From Tabrizicola thermarum (lineage in GTDB: Bacteria; Pseudomonadota; Alphaproteobacteria; Rhodobacterales; Rhodobacteraceae), in the NCBI RefSeq assembly GCF_003574395.1, contig NZ_QMJY01000013.1, positions 124,001 to 188,000 on the forward strand: DNA of 64,000 nucleotides, in the 5' to 3' direction. Positions 43,546 through 53,207 of the stretch are shown one piece after another. A program made the position numbers and the translations under genes. Below the pieces are notes generated by a model that worked only from the letters and a program-made list of their open reading frames with translations, searched no databases and was not told the origin of the DNA. Numbering within the stretch: the stretch's first letter is position 1; every line of letters begins with the position of its first letter.

Positions 43546-44205
43546 TCAGCCCTGCGGATAGGCGATCACCGAGAGATAGCGGGCCGGCAGCTTGACCAGC
43601 GTTTCGGGCCCATGTGGCGCATCGGCATCGAAGAACAGGCTGTCGCCGGGTTTCAACGGGTAGACCGCATCGCCGTGGCGGTAATCGACTTCGCCCTCCA
43701 GCATGTAGAGAAGTTCCAGCCCGTCGTGCTGGAAGGCGGGGAACGTGTCGGATTCAGTGGTGAGGGTGATGATGTAGGGCTCCACCACGACGCCCGAATT
43801 GTTCGACCCGATATGGCCAAGCAGGTGATACTGATGCCCGGCGCGGGTGCCGCGGCGCTCGATCTCGACATGTTCACCCGCCTTCACATGCTGCGCCTCG
43901 CGGCGTTCCTCATAGCTGCGGAAGAAGGCGGTGACGGGGACCGAGAAGGCATGGCTGAGGACCTGGAGCGTCGTCAGCGACGGCGAGGTGTTGCCGTTCT
44001 CGATCTTCGACAGCATCCCGATCGACAGGCCGGTGACATTGGCCAGATCGGCCACGGTCATCCCCTGCTGACGGCGGAAATTGCGCACCTCGCGGCCGAT
44101 GGCGGCTTCGAGGTTGCGCTCGCTGATCTCGCGGACGCGGTGGGGGTCCTGGTCAAAGGCCGGTTTGCCGCGCGGAAGGGCTGTGTTGGCGGTGCCATCG
44201 GACAT
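43546..44205 (-). CDS. XRE-family transcriptional regulator with cupin sensor domain
   Basis: A 219-residue regulator. The N-terminal HTH is EVRNFRRQQGMTVADLANVTGLSIGMLSKIENGNTSPSLTTLQVLS (about residues 38-84). The C-terminal cupin_2 domain has HDGLELLYMLEGEVDYRHGDAVYPLKPGDSLFFDADAPHG. Members bind small organic acids or amines and control catabolic operons. A near-perfect inverted repeat just upstream fits autoregulation, and it is co-transcribed with the FAD oxidase gene. The soxG gene ends only ~70 nt upstream, so methylamine-type compounds are conceivable effectors. Confidence 0.92.
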   Translation of the reverse strand: MSDGTANTALPRGKPAFDQDPHRVREISERNLEAAIGREVRNFRRQQGMTVADLANVTGLSIGMLSKIENGNTSPSLTTLQVLSHAFSVPVTAFFRSYEERREAQHVKAGEHVEIERRGTRAGHQYHLLGHIGSNNSGVVVEPYIITLTTESDTFPAFQHDGLELLYMLEGEVDYRHGDAVYPLKPGDSLFFDADAPHGPETLVKLPARYLSVIAYPQG

Positions 44206-44220
44206 GGGGTACTATCCCGG

Positions 44221-44266
44221 AATGAAACTATTGGGAATGGTTTCATTACAGGAAAAAATCTGTCAA
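44221..44266 (-). promoter_or_regulatory. Promoter and operator of the XRE-cupin gene
   Basis: On the minus strand a consensus -35 TTGACA (44266-44261) is followed by a perfect inverted repeat with 8-bp arms, AATGAAAC (44221-44228) and GTTTCATT (44240-44247), separated by 11 nt. The repeat sits where the -10 and start site should be, 16 nt before ATG 44205, as expected for an autorepressor operator. Confidence 0.72.
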
Positions 44267-44273
44267 GCAAATG

Positions 44274-44834
44274 CTACCAGACGGAGTGTGCTGCCGTCTC
44301 GATGGCGTGAAGCAGGCTTTCGGCGCTGGAGCGCGGACCGTAGATCCTTGCGGATCCGCGGCCGTGCTTGATGAGGTAGACGCCCAGGTGGTCCATCACC
44401 GTGCGGGTGGCGTAACCTTCCGGCTGTGCGGCATAATCCACATTGCAGAGCCGTTCGAGGAGGGGGGCAAGGTCCGGGGCTGTCAGGTCGAAGGCAACCC
44501 AGGCGTCGGTCTGTTCGGTGATGCTGGCGGCGTCTCCGAGCGCATGTTTCAGCAGATCGGCGATCAGCTCATGGCTGGCATAGGGGGCCTCGACGAACCA
44601 CATTTCGGGCGTGATCCAGAAGGCGCTGTAGGGGGTGCCGGGCTGGTGGGTGGCGGGGCCGGGCAGCGGAATGTCTGCCTTTTCTGCGGCCTTGGCGAGG
44701 TCCGTGCCGCGACCCTTGCGGACGGCGACTGACGCGAGCGCGACGTCACTGCGTTCGGTGATCGACAGCGGGCCTTGGGTGACGGTGGTCGCCTCGCGGC
44801 GGCCGAGGGCGGTGAGGGGTTGCAGGCTAACCAC
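44274..44834 (-). CDS. soxG: Sarcosine oxidase gamma subunit
   Basis: A 186-residue subunit of heterotetrameric sarcosine oxidase, with the family blocks ERSDVALASVAVRKG, LPGPATHQPGTPYSAFWITPEMWFV and RCNVDYAAQPEGYATRTVMDHLGVYLIKHG-like ending (LERLCNVDY...). GTG 44834 overlaps the stop of soxA by 8 nt. It has no cofactor and packs against alpha. Last gene of soxBDAG. Confidence 0.92.
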   Translation of the reverse strand: MVSLQPLTALGRREATTVTQGPLSITERSDVALASVAVRKGRGTDLAKAAEKADIPLPGPATHQPGTPYSAFWITPEMWFVEAPYASHELIADLLKHALGDAASITEQTDAWVAFDLTAPDLAPLLERLCNVDYAAQPEGYATRTVMDHLGVYLIKHGRGSARIYGPRSSAESLLHAIETAAHSVW

Positions 44835-47778
44835 GGAGACGCTCTCCTTCCGGGTCGAACATGTGGGGCGAGACGATCTCGACTTCGGTATCGAGGCCCG
44901 AGAGCAGGTTCACGATCCGCATCCTCTGGCCGATCTTCTTGTCGCCTGCCTTCAGATAGCCCAGCGCGATGTCATGGCCGAGGTGCGGCGAGTAGACCTT
45001 CGACGTGAGCCAGCCGCCATCGTTCGCCGCAACGGGGGCCGCGCCTTTCTCAAGGAAATGGCTGCCTGCGGTGAGTTTGCCGTTGGGGTCCACGGGCTTG
45101 ACGCCCACCAGGCGGTAGCCGTTTTCGTCGGTGAGGCCTTCGCGTTGCGACAGGACCATGCCGATGGAGTCCTTCTTCTTCGACACCATCCTGCCCAGTC
45201 CCATGTTCAGCGCGGTGGACTGGCCGTTCAACTCGCCCCCGGCGACATGGCCCTTCTCGACGCGCATCACGCCCAGGGCTTCGGTGCCATAGACAACGGG
45301 GTCGTATTCCGCCCCCCTCGCCAGCATCTCGCGCAACAGGGCGTCGCCATAGCGGGTGGGCACCGCGATCTCATAGGCCAGTTCGCCCGAGAAGCTGATG
45401 CGGAACAGCCGCGCCCGCAGGCCGCCGCAGACGGTGATGTTGCCCGCGCCCATGTAGGGGAAGGCGGCGTCGGAAATGTCCTGATCGACGATTTTCTCCA
45501 GTAGTTTGCGCGCGTTGGGCCCGGCGACCGAAAACTGAGCCCAGGCTTCGGTGGTGGAGATGAGCTGGACGTCCATCTCGGGCCAAAGACATTGGCGGCA
45601 GAATTCAAGGTGGCGGAACACGGTCACGGCATTGGCCGTGGTGGTGGTCATGACGTATTCATGCTCGCCCATCCGTGCGGTGGTGCCGTCGTCGAAGACG
45701 ATGCCATCCTCGCGCAGCATCAACCCGTATCGGCACTTGCCGACAGGAAGTGTGGAGAAGGTGTTGGCATAGACGCGGTCGAGAAAAGCGCCCGCGTCGG
45801 TGCCCTGGATGTCGATCTTGCCAAGGGTCGTGACGTCGCAGATGCCGACGGACTTGCGGGTGGCGAGGACCTCCCGGTCGACGGACTGGCGCCATTCGGT
45901 CTCGCCCGGTTTCGGGATCCATTGGGTGCGCAGCCAGTTTCCGACCTCGACGAAGACCGCACCCTGTTCCCTGGCCCAGTGGTGGCTGGGGGTCAACCTG
46001 AAGGGCCTGAATTCGCGGCCCCGCGACCGGCCTGCCAGCGCGCCGAGAGCGACGGGTGTATAGGGCGGGCGGTAGATCGTGGTGCCTGTTTCCGGGATTG
46101 ACCGCCCTGTGAGTTCGGCCATCACGGCAAGGCCGATCACGTTGCCGGTCTTGCCCTGATCGGTCGCCATGCCAAGGGTGGTGTAACGCTTCAGATGCTC
46201 GACGCTGGTGAAGTTCTCCTGATGCGCAAGCTTGACGTCCTTGACGGTGACGTCGTTCTGCTGGTCGATCCAGGCGCGGCCCTTGCCGTGGGCGACGTGC
46301 CACAGCGGGGTGATCCGGATGGGCATGTCCTCGGCCTCTGGCAGGTCGGGACTGCGGGAGAGTTCGAGGGCCGCGACGGCAGCGTCCCGCCCGGTCTTCA
46401 GCGCGGCATGAGTGGACATCTGGCCAGCCGCTGCCCCGGCGACAAGCAGGCCGGGGGGGCCGTCCGAACCGGGAATGAAGGCGGCAATGCCGGGGTCGTA
46501 CACGGGACGGGAGCGGTGATGAGAGTGGATGTTCACATTCGGGTTCCAGCCACCCGAGACACCCAGAGCGTCGATGGCGATGTTTTCCGAACGACCGTTC
46601 GCTTGGCGGACAGCGATCGAGGCAAGACCCAGCTTGCCTGAGGTGTCGATAACCTCCGCCCCTTGCAGATGGCGGATACCGGGGAGCAGACTTCCGCCTT
46701 GACGGCTGTCGATGACCGCCACCACGTCCACTCCCTTGGCCTGCAGATCAAGGGCCGACCGCAACCCGTCATCGTTGTTGGTGAAGATGGCGACCCGCTC
46801 ACCCACCTTGACGCCCCACCGGTTGGCATAGGCCCGCAGGGCTCCGGCCAGCAGGATCCCGGGGCGGTCGTTGTTCTCGAACGCGATGGGGCGTTCGGTG
46901 GCCCCTGCTGCCAGGATCGCGCGGCCCGAGTAGATGCGCCAGAGGCTCTGGCGCGGCTTGCCCTTGGCGGGGGTAGGCAGGTGGTCGGCCACCCTTTCGA
47001 CGGCACCGTAGATCCCGTGGTCGAAGGCGCCCATGACGGTCGTTCGGGTCATCAGGCGGACGTTGGGCATCGTCGCCAGTTCGGCCACCGAGGCGGCAGC
47101 CCAGTCGGCTCCCGGCACATCGCCAACTGCATAGGTCTCGGCATTCAGCCGCCCACCCATGCGGAAATCCTCGTCCGCCAGGATCACGCGTTTTCCCGCC
47201 CGACCCGCGGTCAGCGCCGCCATCAGTCCAGCTGGACCGGCCCCGATCACCAGAAGGTCACAATGCAGGAAGCCCTTGTCGTATTCGTCCGGGTCCTCTT
47301 CCCGCGTGACAGACCCAAGGCCCGCCGCACGGCGGATGATCGGCTCGTAAAGCTTTTCCCAGAAAGACTTGGGCCACATGAAGGTCTTGTAGTAGAACCC
47401 GGCCGCAAAGAAGGCAGACAGCTTGTCGTTGATCCCCATCGCGTCAAAGCGGAGCGACGGCCACCGGTTCTGGCTGTTGGCGGTCAGGCCGTCGAAAAGC
47501 TCGACAACGGTCGCACGCGTGTTCGGCTCTTGCCGCGCGCCCGTGCGAAGCTCGACCAAGGCGTTCGGCTCCTCGGATCCCGCCGAGAGCGGCCCGCGCG
47601 GGCGGTGATACTTGAAGCTGCGTCCCATCAACCGGACGCCGTTCGCCAACAGAGCGGAGGCCAGCGTGTCGCCGGGATGGCCCTGGTAGGGCAGGCCGTC
47701 GAAGGTGAAACGCAGCGTCTTCGTGCGGTCGATCTGGCCCCCACCAAGCTTGGCGTCAATGCGATGCGACTGGGTCAT
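44827..47778 (-). CDS. soxA: Sarcosine oxidase alpha subunit
   Basis: A 983-residue alpha subunit. The N-terminal 2Fe-2S-like domain starts with DRTKTLRFTFDGLPYQGHPGDTLASALLANG. The NAD(H)-binding domain has LLVIGAGPAGLMAALTAGRAG and ATERPIAFENNDRPGILLAGA. The C-terminal aminomethyltransferase-like folate domain carries GLYGLMLREDGIV-type and EWAQFSVAGPNARKLL-type segments. It oxidatively demethylates sarcosine or a related N-methylated amine, transferring the methylene to tetrahydrofolate. It overlaps soxD by 4 nt (ATGA) and soxG by 8 nt. Confidence 0.94.
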   Translation of the reverse strand: MTQSHRIDAKLGGGQIDRTKTLRFTFDGLPYQGHPGDTLASALLANGVRLMGRSFKYHRPRGPLSAGSEEPNALVELRTGARQEPNTRATVVELFDGLTANSQNRWPSLRFDAMGINDKLSAFFAAGFYYKTFMWPKSFWEKLYEPIIRRAAGLGSVTREEDPDEYDKGFLHCDLLVIGAGPAGLMAALTAGRAGKRVILADEDFRMGGRLNAETYAVGDVPGADWAAASVAELATMPNVRLMTRTTVMGAFDHGIYGAVERVADHLPTPAKGKPRQSLWRIYSGRAILAAGATERPIAFENNDRPGILLAGALRAYANRWGVKVGERVAIFTNNDDGLRSALDLQAKGVDVVAVIDSRQGGSLLPGIRHLQGAEVIDTSGKLGLASIAVRQANGRSENIAIDALGVSGGWNPNVNIHSHHRSRPVYDPGIAAFIPGSDGPPGLLVAGAAAGQMSTHAALKTGRDAAVAALELSRSPDLPEAEDMPIRITPLWHVAHGKGRAWIDQQNDVTVKDVKLAHQENFTSVEHLKRYTTLGMATDQGKTGNVIGLAVMAELTGRSIPETGTTIYRPPYTPVALGALAGRSRGREFRPFRLTPSHHWAREQGAVFVEVGNWLRTQWIPKPGETEWRQSVDREVLATRKSVGICDVTTLGKIDIQGTDAGAFLDRVYANTFSTLPVGKCRYGLMLREDGIVFDDGTTARMGEHEYVMTTTTANAVTVFRHLEFCRQCLWPEMDVQLISTTEAWAQFSVAGPNARKLLEKIVDQDISDAAFPYMGAGNITVCGGLRARLFRISFSGELAYEIAVPTRYGDALLREMLARGAEYDPVVYGTEALGVMRVEKGHVAGGELNGQSTALNMGLGRMVSKKKDSIGMVLSQREGLTDENGYRLVGVKPVDPNGKLTAGSHFLEKGAAPVAANDGGWLTSKVYSPHLGHDIALGYLKAGDKKIGQRMRIVNLLSGLDTEVEIVSPHMFDPEGERLRG

Positions 47779-48059
47779 TTCGTGCGCCCCCGTGCCCGTG
47801 CGACCTCGCGGGCGAGTTCAACCTTCGTGATCTCGTGCGTCACTGTGTTGCGTGTCACCACCAGCCAGGACCGGTCGCCTTGTTCATGGTACCAAAGCTC
47901 CTGATGTTCGCCCGCCGGGTTGGTCCGCTGATAGAGATAGTCGTGGAAAGCCTCCACGCCTGCGGTCATGCCGTCGGGGCGGTCAATCAGCGAGGCATCG
48001 CCGAGATAGACGAACTCTTGCGCATCGCGGGGGCCGAGGATCGGATGGTGAATAATCAT
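47775..48059 (-). CDS. soxD: Sarcosine oxidase delta subunit, cysteine-free variant
   Basis: A 94-residue delta subunit. Usual family members bind zinc with three Cys and one His (CPxCG near the N terminus and HxxxC about residue 60). Here the N terminus is MIIHHPILGPRDAQEF and the second site HEQGDRSWL: every cysteine is replaced and the protein contains none. The rest (FHDYLYQRTNPAGEHQELWYH, TRNTVTHEI) is well conserved, so it is a real subunit of a zinc-less subtype. It lies 12 nt after soxB and overlaps soxA. Confidence 0.9.
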   Translation of the reverse strand: MIIHHPILGPRDAQEFVYLGDASLIDRPDGMTAGVEAFHDYLYQRTNPAGEHQELWYHEQGDRSWLVVTRNTVTHEITKVELAREVARARGRTK

Positions 48060-48071
48060 ACGGTTACGCCC

Positions 48072-49322
48072 TCAGTGCAGGTTCGGGGTCGCGCCTTGCC
48101 CCTTTTCGTCGATCATCAGCCCCTTGAGGAACCGGTCGAAGCGGTAGGCCCTGGCGGTAATATGTGACTCATCCTTCGCCAAGAGATGCGCAAAGCACCA
48201 GCCACTTGCCGGGGTCGCCTTGAACCCGCCGTAACACCAGCCGCCGTTGAAGTAGAGGCCTTCGATGTGGGTCTTGTCGATGATGGGCGAGCCATCCATC
48301 GACATGTCCATGATCCCGCCCCAGGTCCGCAACAGGCGCACGCGTCCGATGGCGGGCATGAGCGCCATGCCTCCCTCGGCCACATCCTCGATCACCGGCA
48401 GGTTGCCGCGTTGGGCGTAGGAGTTGTAGCCGTCGATGTCGCCGCCGAAGACGAGGCCGCCCTTGTCGGACTGGCTGACGTAGAAATGCCCGGCGCCGAA
48501 GGTCATCACACCGTCGATGAGGGGTTTCAGGCCCTCGGAGACGAAGGCTTGCAGGACGTGGGATTCGATGGGCAGGCGCATCCCGGCATGGGCCATGACC
48601 TTCGACGACGACCCGGCCACCGCAACGCCGACCTTCTTAGCGCCGATGTAGCCTCGGGTCGTTTCCACGCCCTTGATGCGGCCGTTTTCGATCCGCATGC
48701 CGGTGACTTCGCAGTTCTGGATCAGGTCAACGCCGCGGCTGTCTGCCCCCCGCGCATACCCCCAGGCCACCGCGTCATGCCGCACCGTGCCGCCGCGCGG
48801 CTGCATGAGCGCGCCCTTGATCGGAAAGCGGGCGTTGTCGAAGTTGAGCCAGGGATACATCTGGCGGACCTCGTCACGCGACAGCAGCCGCGCGTCCGCA
48901 CCGTGCAGGATCATCGCATTGCCGCGCCTTGTGGCCGCATCCCTTTGCGCATCGGTGTGGATCAGGTTGATGATCCCGCGCTGGCTGACCATGGCGTTGT
49001 AGTTGAAGTCCTGCTCCAGCCCCTCCCAGAGTTTCAGGCTGAACTCATAGAAGGGCTCATTGCCATCAAGCAGGTAGTTCGACCGGATGATCGTGGTGTT
49101 CCGGCCCACATTCCCGCCGCCGAGATAGCCTTTCTCAAGCACCGCGATCCGCGCCTGACCGAATTCCTTAGCAAGGTAATAGGCCGTGGCAAGCCCGTGG
49201 CCGCCGCCGCCGATGATGATGTAATCGTAGTCGGGCTTGGGGTCGGGGTCGCGCCAGACGGGTTTCCAGCCCTTGTGGCCGGTAAGTGCCTCGGCAATGA
49301 CCCGAAATCCGGAATAGCGCAC
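48072..49322 (-). CDS. soxB: Sarcosine oxidase beta subunit
   Basis: A 416-residue flavoprotein with the dinucleotide-binding motif IIIGGGGHGLATAYYLAKEFG near residue 36. A conserved RGGTVRHDAVAWGYARGA block contains the His expected to carry covalent FMN in the family. GTG 49322 starts RYSGFRVIAEAL and has AGGAGA 7 nt upstream; the additional 46 codons in the open frame are non-coding. It performs amine oxidation with alpha; electrons go to O2 or ETF. First gene of soxBDAG. Confidence 0.93.
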   Translation of the reverse strand: MRYSGFRVIAEALTGHKGWKPVWRDPDPKPDYDYIIIGGGGHGLATAYYLAKEFGQARIAVLEKGYLGGGNVGRNTTIIRSNYLLDGNEPFYEFSLKLWEGLEQDFNYNAMVSQRGIINLIHTDAQRDAATRRGNAMILHGADARLLSRDEVRQMYPWLNFDNARFPIKGALMQPRGGTVRHDAVAWGYARGADSRGVDLIQNCEVTGMRIENGRIKGVETTRGYIGAKKVGVAVAGSSSKVMAHAGMRLPIESHVLQAFVSEGLKPLIDGVMTFGAGHFYVSQSDKGGLVFGGDIDGYNSYAQRGNLPVIEDVAEGGMALMPAIGRVRLLRTWGGIMDMSMDGSPIIDKTHIEGLYFNGGWCYGGFKATPASGWCFAHLLAKDESHITARAYRFDRFLKGLMIDEKGQGATPNLH

Positions 49323-49428
49323 GACGGTTCTCCTGCTTTCGGGCTGGTTGTAGGCCCGTTCGGGTGCAGGAAGCCGTTGGTTTTCGCCATGCACACCGCG
49401 GTTTTCGCCACGGCGCGAGGAAGTGAGC

Positions 49429-49551
49429 TCAGTGCCGGAAGGCGGCCTCGATGGCCGCAAATGGCGACCAGGGCGGGGGCATGTTGGCGACTTCTTCCTG
49501 CGCCCAGGCGAAGAGGACGAGGATGGTGGTGGCGGAGAGGAGCATCTGCAT
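49429..49551 (-). CDS. Possible 40-residue single-pass membrane protein
   Basis: A short frame between smc and soxB encodes MQMLLSATTILVLFAWAQEE, then VANMPPPWSPFAAIEAAFRH, i.e. one hydrophobic segment followed by a Pro/Trp-containing tail. An AGGG lies upstream of ATG 49551; a longer form could start at ATG 49620. No family recognised. The clean signal-anchor pattern and the strand shared with neighbours make it worth listing. Confidence 0.35.
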   Translation of the reverse strand: MQMLLSATTILVLFAWAQEEVANMPPPWSPFAAIEAAFRH

Positions 49552-49631
49552 GTTCAGGCCCTGGATACGGTTTGTTCCCGTACCGTTCTGCCCGATTCTG
49601 GTTGCCAAGCGGTTAACCATGCGCCCGCAGC

Positions 49632-52600
49632 TCATGCGACCAGCGCCTCGGCCTTCTTCAGGTCCACCGAGACCAGCTGGCTGACGCCCTGTTCCTGCAT
49701 CGTCACGCCGAACAGACGGTCCATCCGGGCCATCGTCACCGCATGGTGGGTGATGATGAGAAAGCGGGTGTCGGTGCGGCGGGTCATCTCGTCCAGCAGG
49801 TCGCAGAAGCGGGTGACGTTGGCGTCGTCCAGCGGTGCGTCAACCTCGTCCAGCACGCAGATCGGGGCGGGGTTGGCCAGAAAGACGCCGAAGATGAGAG
49901 CAAGCGCGGTCAGGGTCTGTTCGCCGCCCGACAGCAGGCTGAGCGTCGCCAGCTTCTTCCCCGGCGGCTGGCAAAGGATTTCCAGCCCCGCCTCCAGCGG
50001 ATCGTCGGATTCGACCAGCACAAGGCGCGCCTCGCCGCCGCCGAAGAGGTGGGTGAAGAGGGTCGAGAAGTTCGCGTTGACCTGCTCGAAGGCGGTCAGC
50101 AGACGTTCGCGACCTTCCTTGTTCAGGCCCGCGATCCCGGCGCGCAGCTTCTTGATGGCTTCCTCAAGGTCGGCCTTTTCGGTCGCCAGCGCGTCATATT
50201 CGGCTTCAACAGCCTTCGCATCCTCTTCGGCGCGCAGGTTGACGGCGCCCAGGGCCTCGCGCTGGCGTTTCAGGCGGCTGACATCGTGGTCCAGCGTCTC
50301 GGCGTCGGGCATCTTGTCGGGGTCGGTGCGGAGCGAGGTCAGAAGTTCGTCCGGTGTCCGGTCGTCCTCCTCGGCGATCCGCTCGGCGGCCAGAGCCACG
50401 CCTTCGCGGGCGGCATCCAGACGGGCTTCTGCCCGGGCGCGGGCCTCGCGGGCCTCGCCGGCCAGGCGTTCCGCCTCCCGTTCGGCAATCCCCGCTTCGC
50501 GCAAGGCGCCCTCTGCCTCGGCCAGGGCATCGGCGGCACGCTTGCGACGCTCCTCCGCCTCGGCGATCGCCTCGACCAGCTCGTCGCGCTTGGCTGCGAT
50601 CTCCTCCGGCGCCAGCATCGCCTCGGCCAGTTCCTCCTCGGTCTCCGCCTTGCGTTCCGCCAGTTCCTCGGTGCGCTTCGCGGCGGTCTCCAGCCGGTGC
50701 TTCCACCCCGACAGCTCCTTCACGGCCTCCTGACGCCGCCGGACCCGGGCTTCGCCCTCGCGGCGCACCTCGTCCTGGGCAGAGCGGCGGGTCATCATGG
50801 TGATCCGCGCAGCCTCGACGGTGATCCTGGCGGCCTCCACGGCGCCCCGTGCGGCTTCCAGGTCGCCGAGTTCGGCCACCGCAGCCTCGGCCTCTTTCAG
50901 CCGGGCACGAGCGGCCATCGCTTCGTCCTCGAACCGGCTGACGGCAAGCCTCGCGGCTTCCAGCTTGCCCCCGGCGATCGATCGGTCGGCCTCGGCCCGG
51001 GCCAGCGCGCGGTTCGCTTCGGCCAGCCGGGCATCGGCGGCCCGGCGCGCGTCGCGGGCGCGTTGATCTGCCGATGCCAGTTCCGCCAGCCGCGCCTGCA
51101 ACGCCTCATGCGCCTGCCGCGCGCCGTCGGCCCGGGCCGCCACATCCTCCAGGTCGCGCTTCAGTTGCACCAGTCGGTTCAGCTGTTGCAGGCGCAGCGC
51201 CGCCGCCGAAGGCGCATCCTCGGCAGCCGCACGGAACCCGTCCCAGCGCCACAGATCGCCCTCGACGCTGACAAGCCGTTGGCCGGGCCGAAGGGCGGGT
51301 TGCAGTTGAAAACCCTTTTCACGAGTGACAAGCCCGATCTGGGACAAGCGCCGCGCCAGCACCGCCGGGGCCTTGACCCGGTTGCCCAGCGGCTCGGCGC
51401 CCGCAGGCAGGGCCTGGGCATCGTCATATGGCGCAAGCACCGCCCAGCCCGACCGCGCCTGCCCCTCCACCTCGGGCGCGCGCAGGTCATCGGCCAAGGC
51501 CGCACCCAGCGCCTTCTCATAGCCCGGCTCCACCTCCAGCCGGTCCAGCAACTGATGCCCGGCCTGCGCCTCGCGGTCCACCAGGCGCGCCAGCGCCGCC
51601 ACTTCGGCCCGCAGCGCCGACGCTTCGCCCTCTGCCGAGGAACGCGCCGCCCGTGCCTCGGCCTCCTTCCCCTGCGTTTCGGCCCGCGCGGCCTCGGCAG
51701 CTTCAAGCGCCGCCTCGGTCGCCTCGCATTCGGCCAGCGCTGCCTCCTGCGCCTCTTCTGCCGCAGCGAAGGCCTCTGCCGCCGCCTCAAGCGCGCCGGA
51801 GGCCGAGGCGACCGCCTCGCGGGCAGCAGAGGCCTGCGCCTCCGCCCGCTCCAGCACCGACCGCGTATCTGCCAGCATCCGCTGGGTCGACTGGTGCCGG
51901 GCCGCCAGCCGCGCTGCGTCCTCGGTCAGTTCCGCCAGCGCCGCCTCGCGTTCGGCCAGCACCGCCCCGGCCTCGCGCGCGGCCTCGACCGCCTCGGCCA
52001 GCTTTTCCTCATGCCCGTCGTGGGCGCGGGCGAGCTGCTCGATCTCCCACTCCAGCCGCTCGATCACCTCTCCCGCGTCGCGGTTCAGACCCGCCTCGCG
52101 GTCCATGTCGCGCGAAAGCTGCTCGATCCGGCCCTTCAGCGCGTCGATCTGCGCCAGGGCGCGGGCCTCCTGATCCCCCAGGGCGTCGCGCTGCAAGACC
52201 AGCCGTTGCAGGATGGCGCTGGCGATCGCCTCTTCCTCGCGCTTCGGCGGCAGGGCGTCCTCGGCGGCCTCGCGCGCCTTGCCTGCGGCACGCGCCGCCG
52301 CCTCGGCCTGATGCTGCGCGATCAGCCGTTCGCGCAGGGCGGCTTCGGCCTGGGATCGCGCCTCGTCCGCCTCGCGCCAGCGCCGCCAGAGAAGCATCCC
52401 TTCCGACTTGCGCAGTTCTTCGGAAATCTCGCGGTAGCGCGCCGCCTGCTTGGCCTGCCGGGTCAGGACCGACAGCTGCTGAGCAAGGCTTTCCAGCACG
52501 TCATCGACGCGCAACAGGTTCTGCTCGGCCCCCGACAGCTTCAGTTCTGCCTCGTGGCGCCGCGCATAAAGCCCGCTGATCCCGGCGGCTTCCTCCAGCA

Positions 52601-53087
52601 CCCGGCGGCGGGCCTTGGGCTTGGCGTTGATGAGTTCCGAAATCTGCCCCTGCCGCACCAGCGCCGGAGAATGCGACCCGGTCGAAGCGTCGGCAAACAG
52701 CATCTGCACGTCGCGCGCGCGAACGTCCTTGGAGTTGCACCGGTAGGCGGAGCCGGCGTCGCGGGTGATCCGGCGGACGATCTCGATCTGGTCGGCGTCG
52801 TTGAAACCTGCGGGGGCAAGGCGGTCGGTGTTGTCGATGACCAGCGCCACTTCGGCAAAGTGCCGCGCGCCCCGGGTCGCCGCGCCATTGAAGATCACGT
52901 CCTCCATCCCGCCGCCGCGCATGGCCGAGGGGCGGTTTTCGCCCATGACCCAACGCAGCGCCTCCAGCAGGTTGGATTTGCCACAGCCGTTGGGGCCGAC
53001 CACGCCGGTCAGCCCCTCATGGATCACCAGATCCGTGGGGTCGACAAAGCTCTTGAAGCCGTTGAGGCGCAGGCGGGTCAGGCGCAA
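49632..53087 (-). CDS. smc: Chromosome segregation protein SMC
   Basis: A 1151-residue SMC ATPase. The N-terminal head has Walker A GPNGCGKSN (residues 31-39). Two very long Ala/Glu/Arg-rich coiled coils flank a hinge near the middle (region GYEKALGAALADDLRAP). The C-terminal head has signature LLSGGEQTLTALALIF and Walker B PICVLDEVDAPLDDANV. It organises and segregates the chromosome with ScpA/ScpB. ATG 53087 is followed by the typical MRLTRLRLNGFKSFVDPT. The coiled coils produce large open antisense frames that are not genes. Confidence 0.96.
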   Translation of the reverse strand: MRLTRLRLNGFKSFVDPTDLVIHEGLTGVVGPNGCGKSNLLEALRWVMGENRPSAMRGGGMEDVIFNGAATRGARHFAEVALVIDNTDRLAPAGFNDADQIEIVRRITRDAGSAYRCNSKDVRARDVQMLFADASTGSHSPALVRQGQISELINAKPKARRRVLEEAAGISGLYARRHEAELKLSGAEQNLLRVDDVLESLAQQLSVLTRQAKQAARYREISEELRKSEGMLLWRRWREADEARSQAEAALRERLIAQHQAEAAARAAGKAREAAEDALPPKREEEAIASAILQRLVLQRDALGDQEARALAQIDALKGRIEQLSRDMDREAGLNRDAGEVIERLEWEIEQLARAHDGHEEKLAEAVEAAREAGAVLAEREAALAELTEDAARLAARHQSTQRMLADTRSVLERAEAQASAAREAVASASGALEAAAEAFAAAEEAQEAALAECEATEAALEAAEAARAETQGKEAEARAARSSAEGEASALRAEVAALARLVDREAQAGHQLLDRLEVEPGYEKALGAALADDLRAPEVEGQARSGWAVLAPYDDAQALPAGAEPLGNRVKAPAVLARRLSQIGLVTREKGFQLQPALRPGQRLVSVEGDLWRWDGFRAAAEDAPSAAALRLQQLNRLVQLKRDLEDVAARADGARQAHEALQARLAELASADQRARDARRAADARLAEANRALARAEADRSIAGGKLEAARLAVSRFEDEAMAARARLKEAEAAVAELGDLEAARGAVEAARITVEAARITMMTRRSAQDEVRREGEARVRRRQEAVKELSGWKHRLETAAKRTEELAERKAETEEELAEAMLAPEEIAAKRDELVEAIAEAEERRKRAADALAEAEGALREAGIAEREAERLAGEAREARARAEARLDAAREGVALAAERIAEEDDRTPDELLTSLRTDPDKMPDAETLDHDVSRLKRQREALGAVNLRAEEDAKAVEAEYDALATEKADLEEAIKKLRAGIAGLNKEGRERLLTAFEQVNANFSTLFTHLFGGGEARLVLVESDDPLEAGLEILCQPPGKKLATLSLLSGGEQTLTALALIFGVFLANPAPICVLDEVDAPLDDANVTRFCDLLDEMTRRTDTRFLIITHHAVTMARMDRLFGVTMQEQGVSQLVSVDLKKAEALVA

Positions 53088-53207
53088 GGGGTCACTTCCG
53101 AGTCAGGGCTGTGCGATGTTCCCGCCGGGGCACGAAGGAGTCAACCGGGCACCCCGCATCTGGGCGGCTGGCCCCGCCTTATCCCCAAGATGTTGCGGCA
53201 GGGCTGC

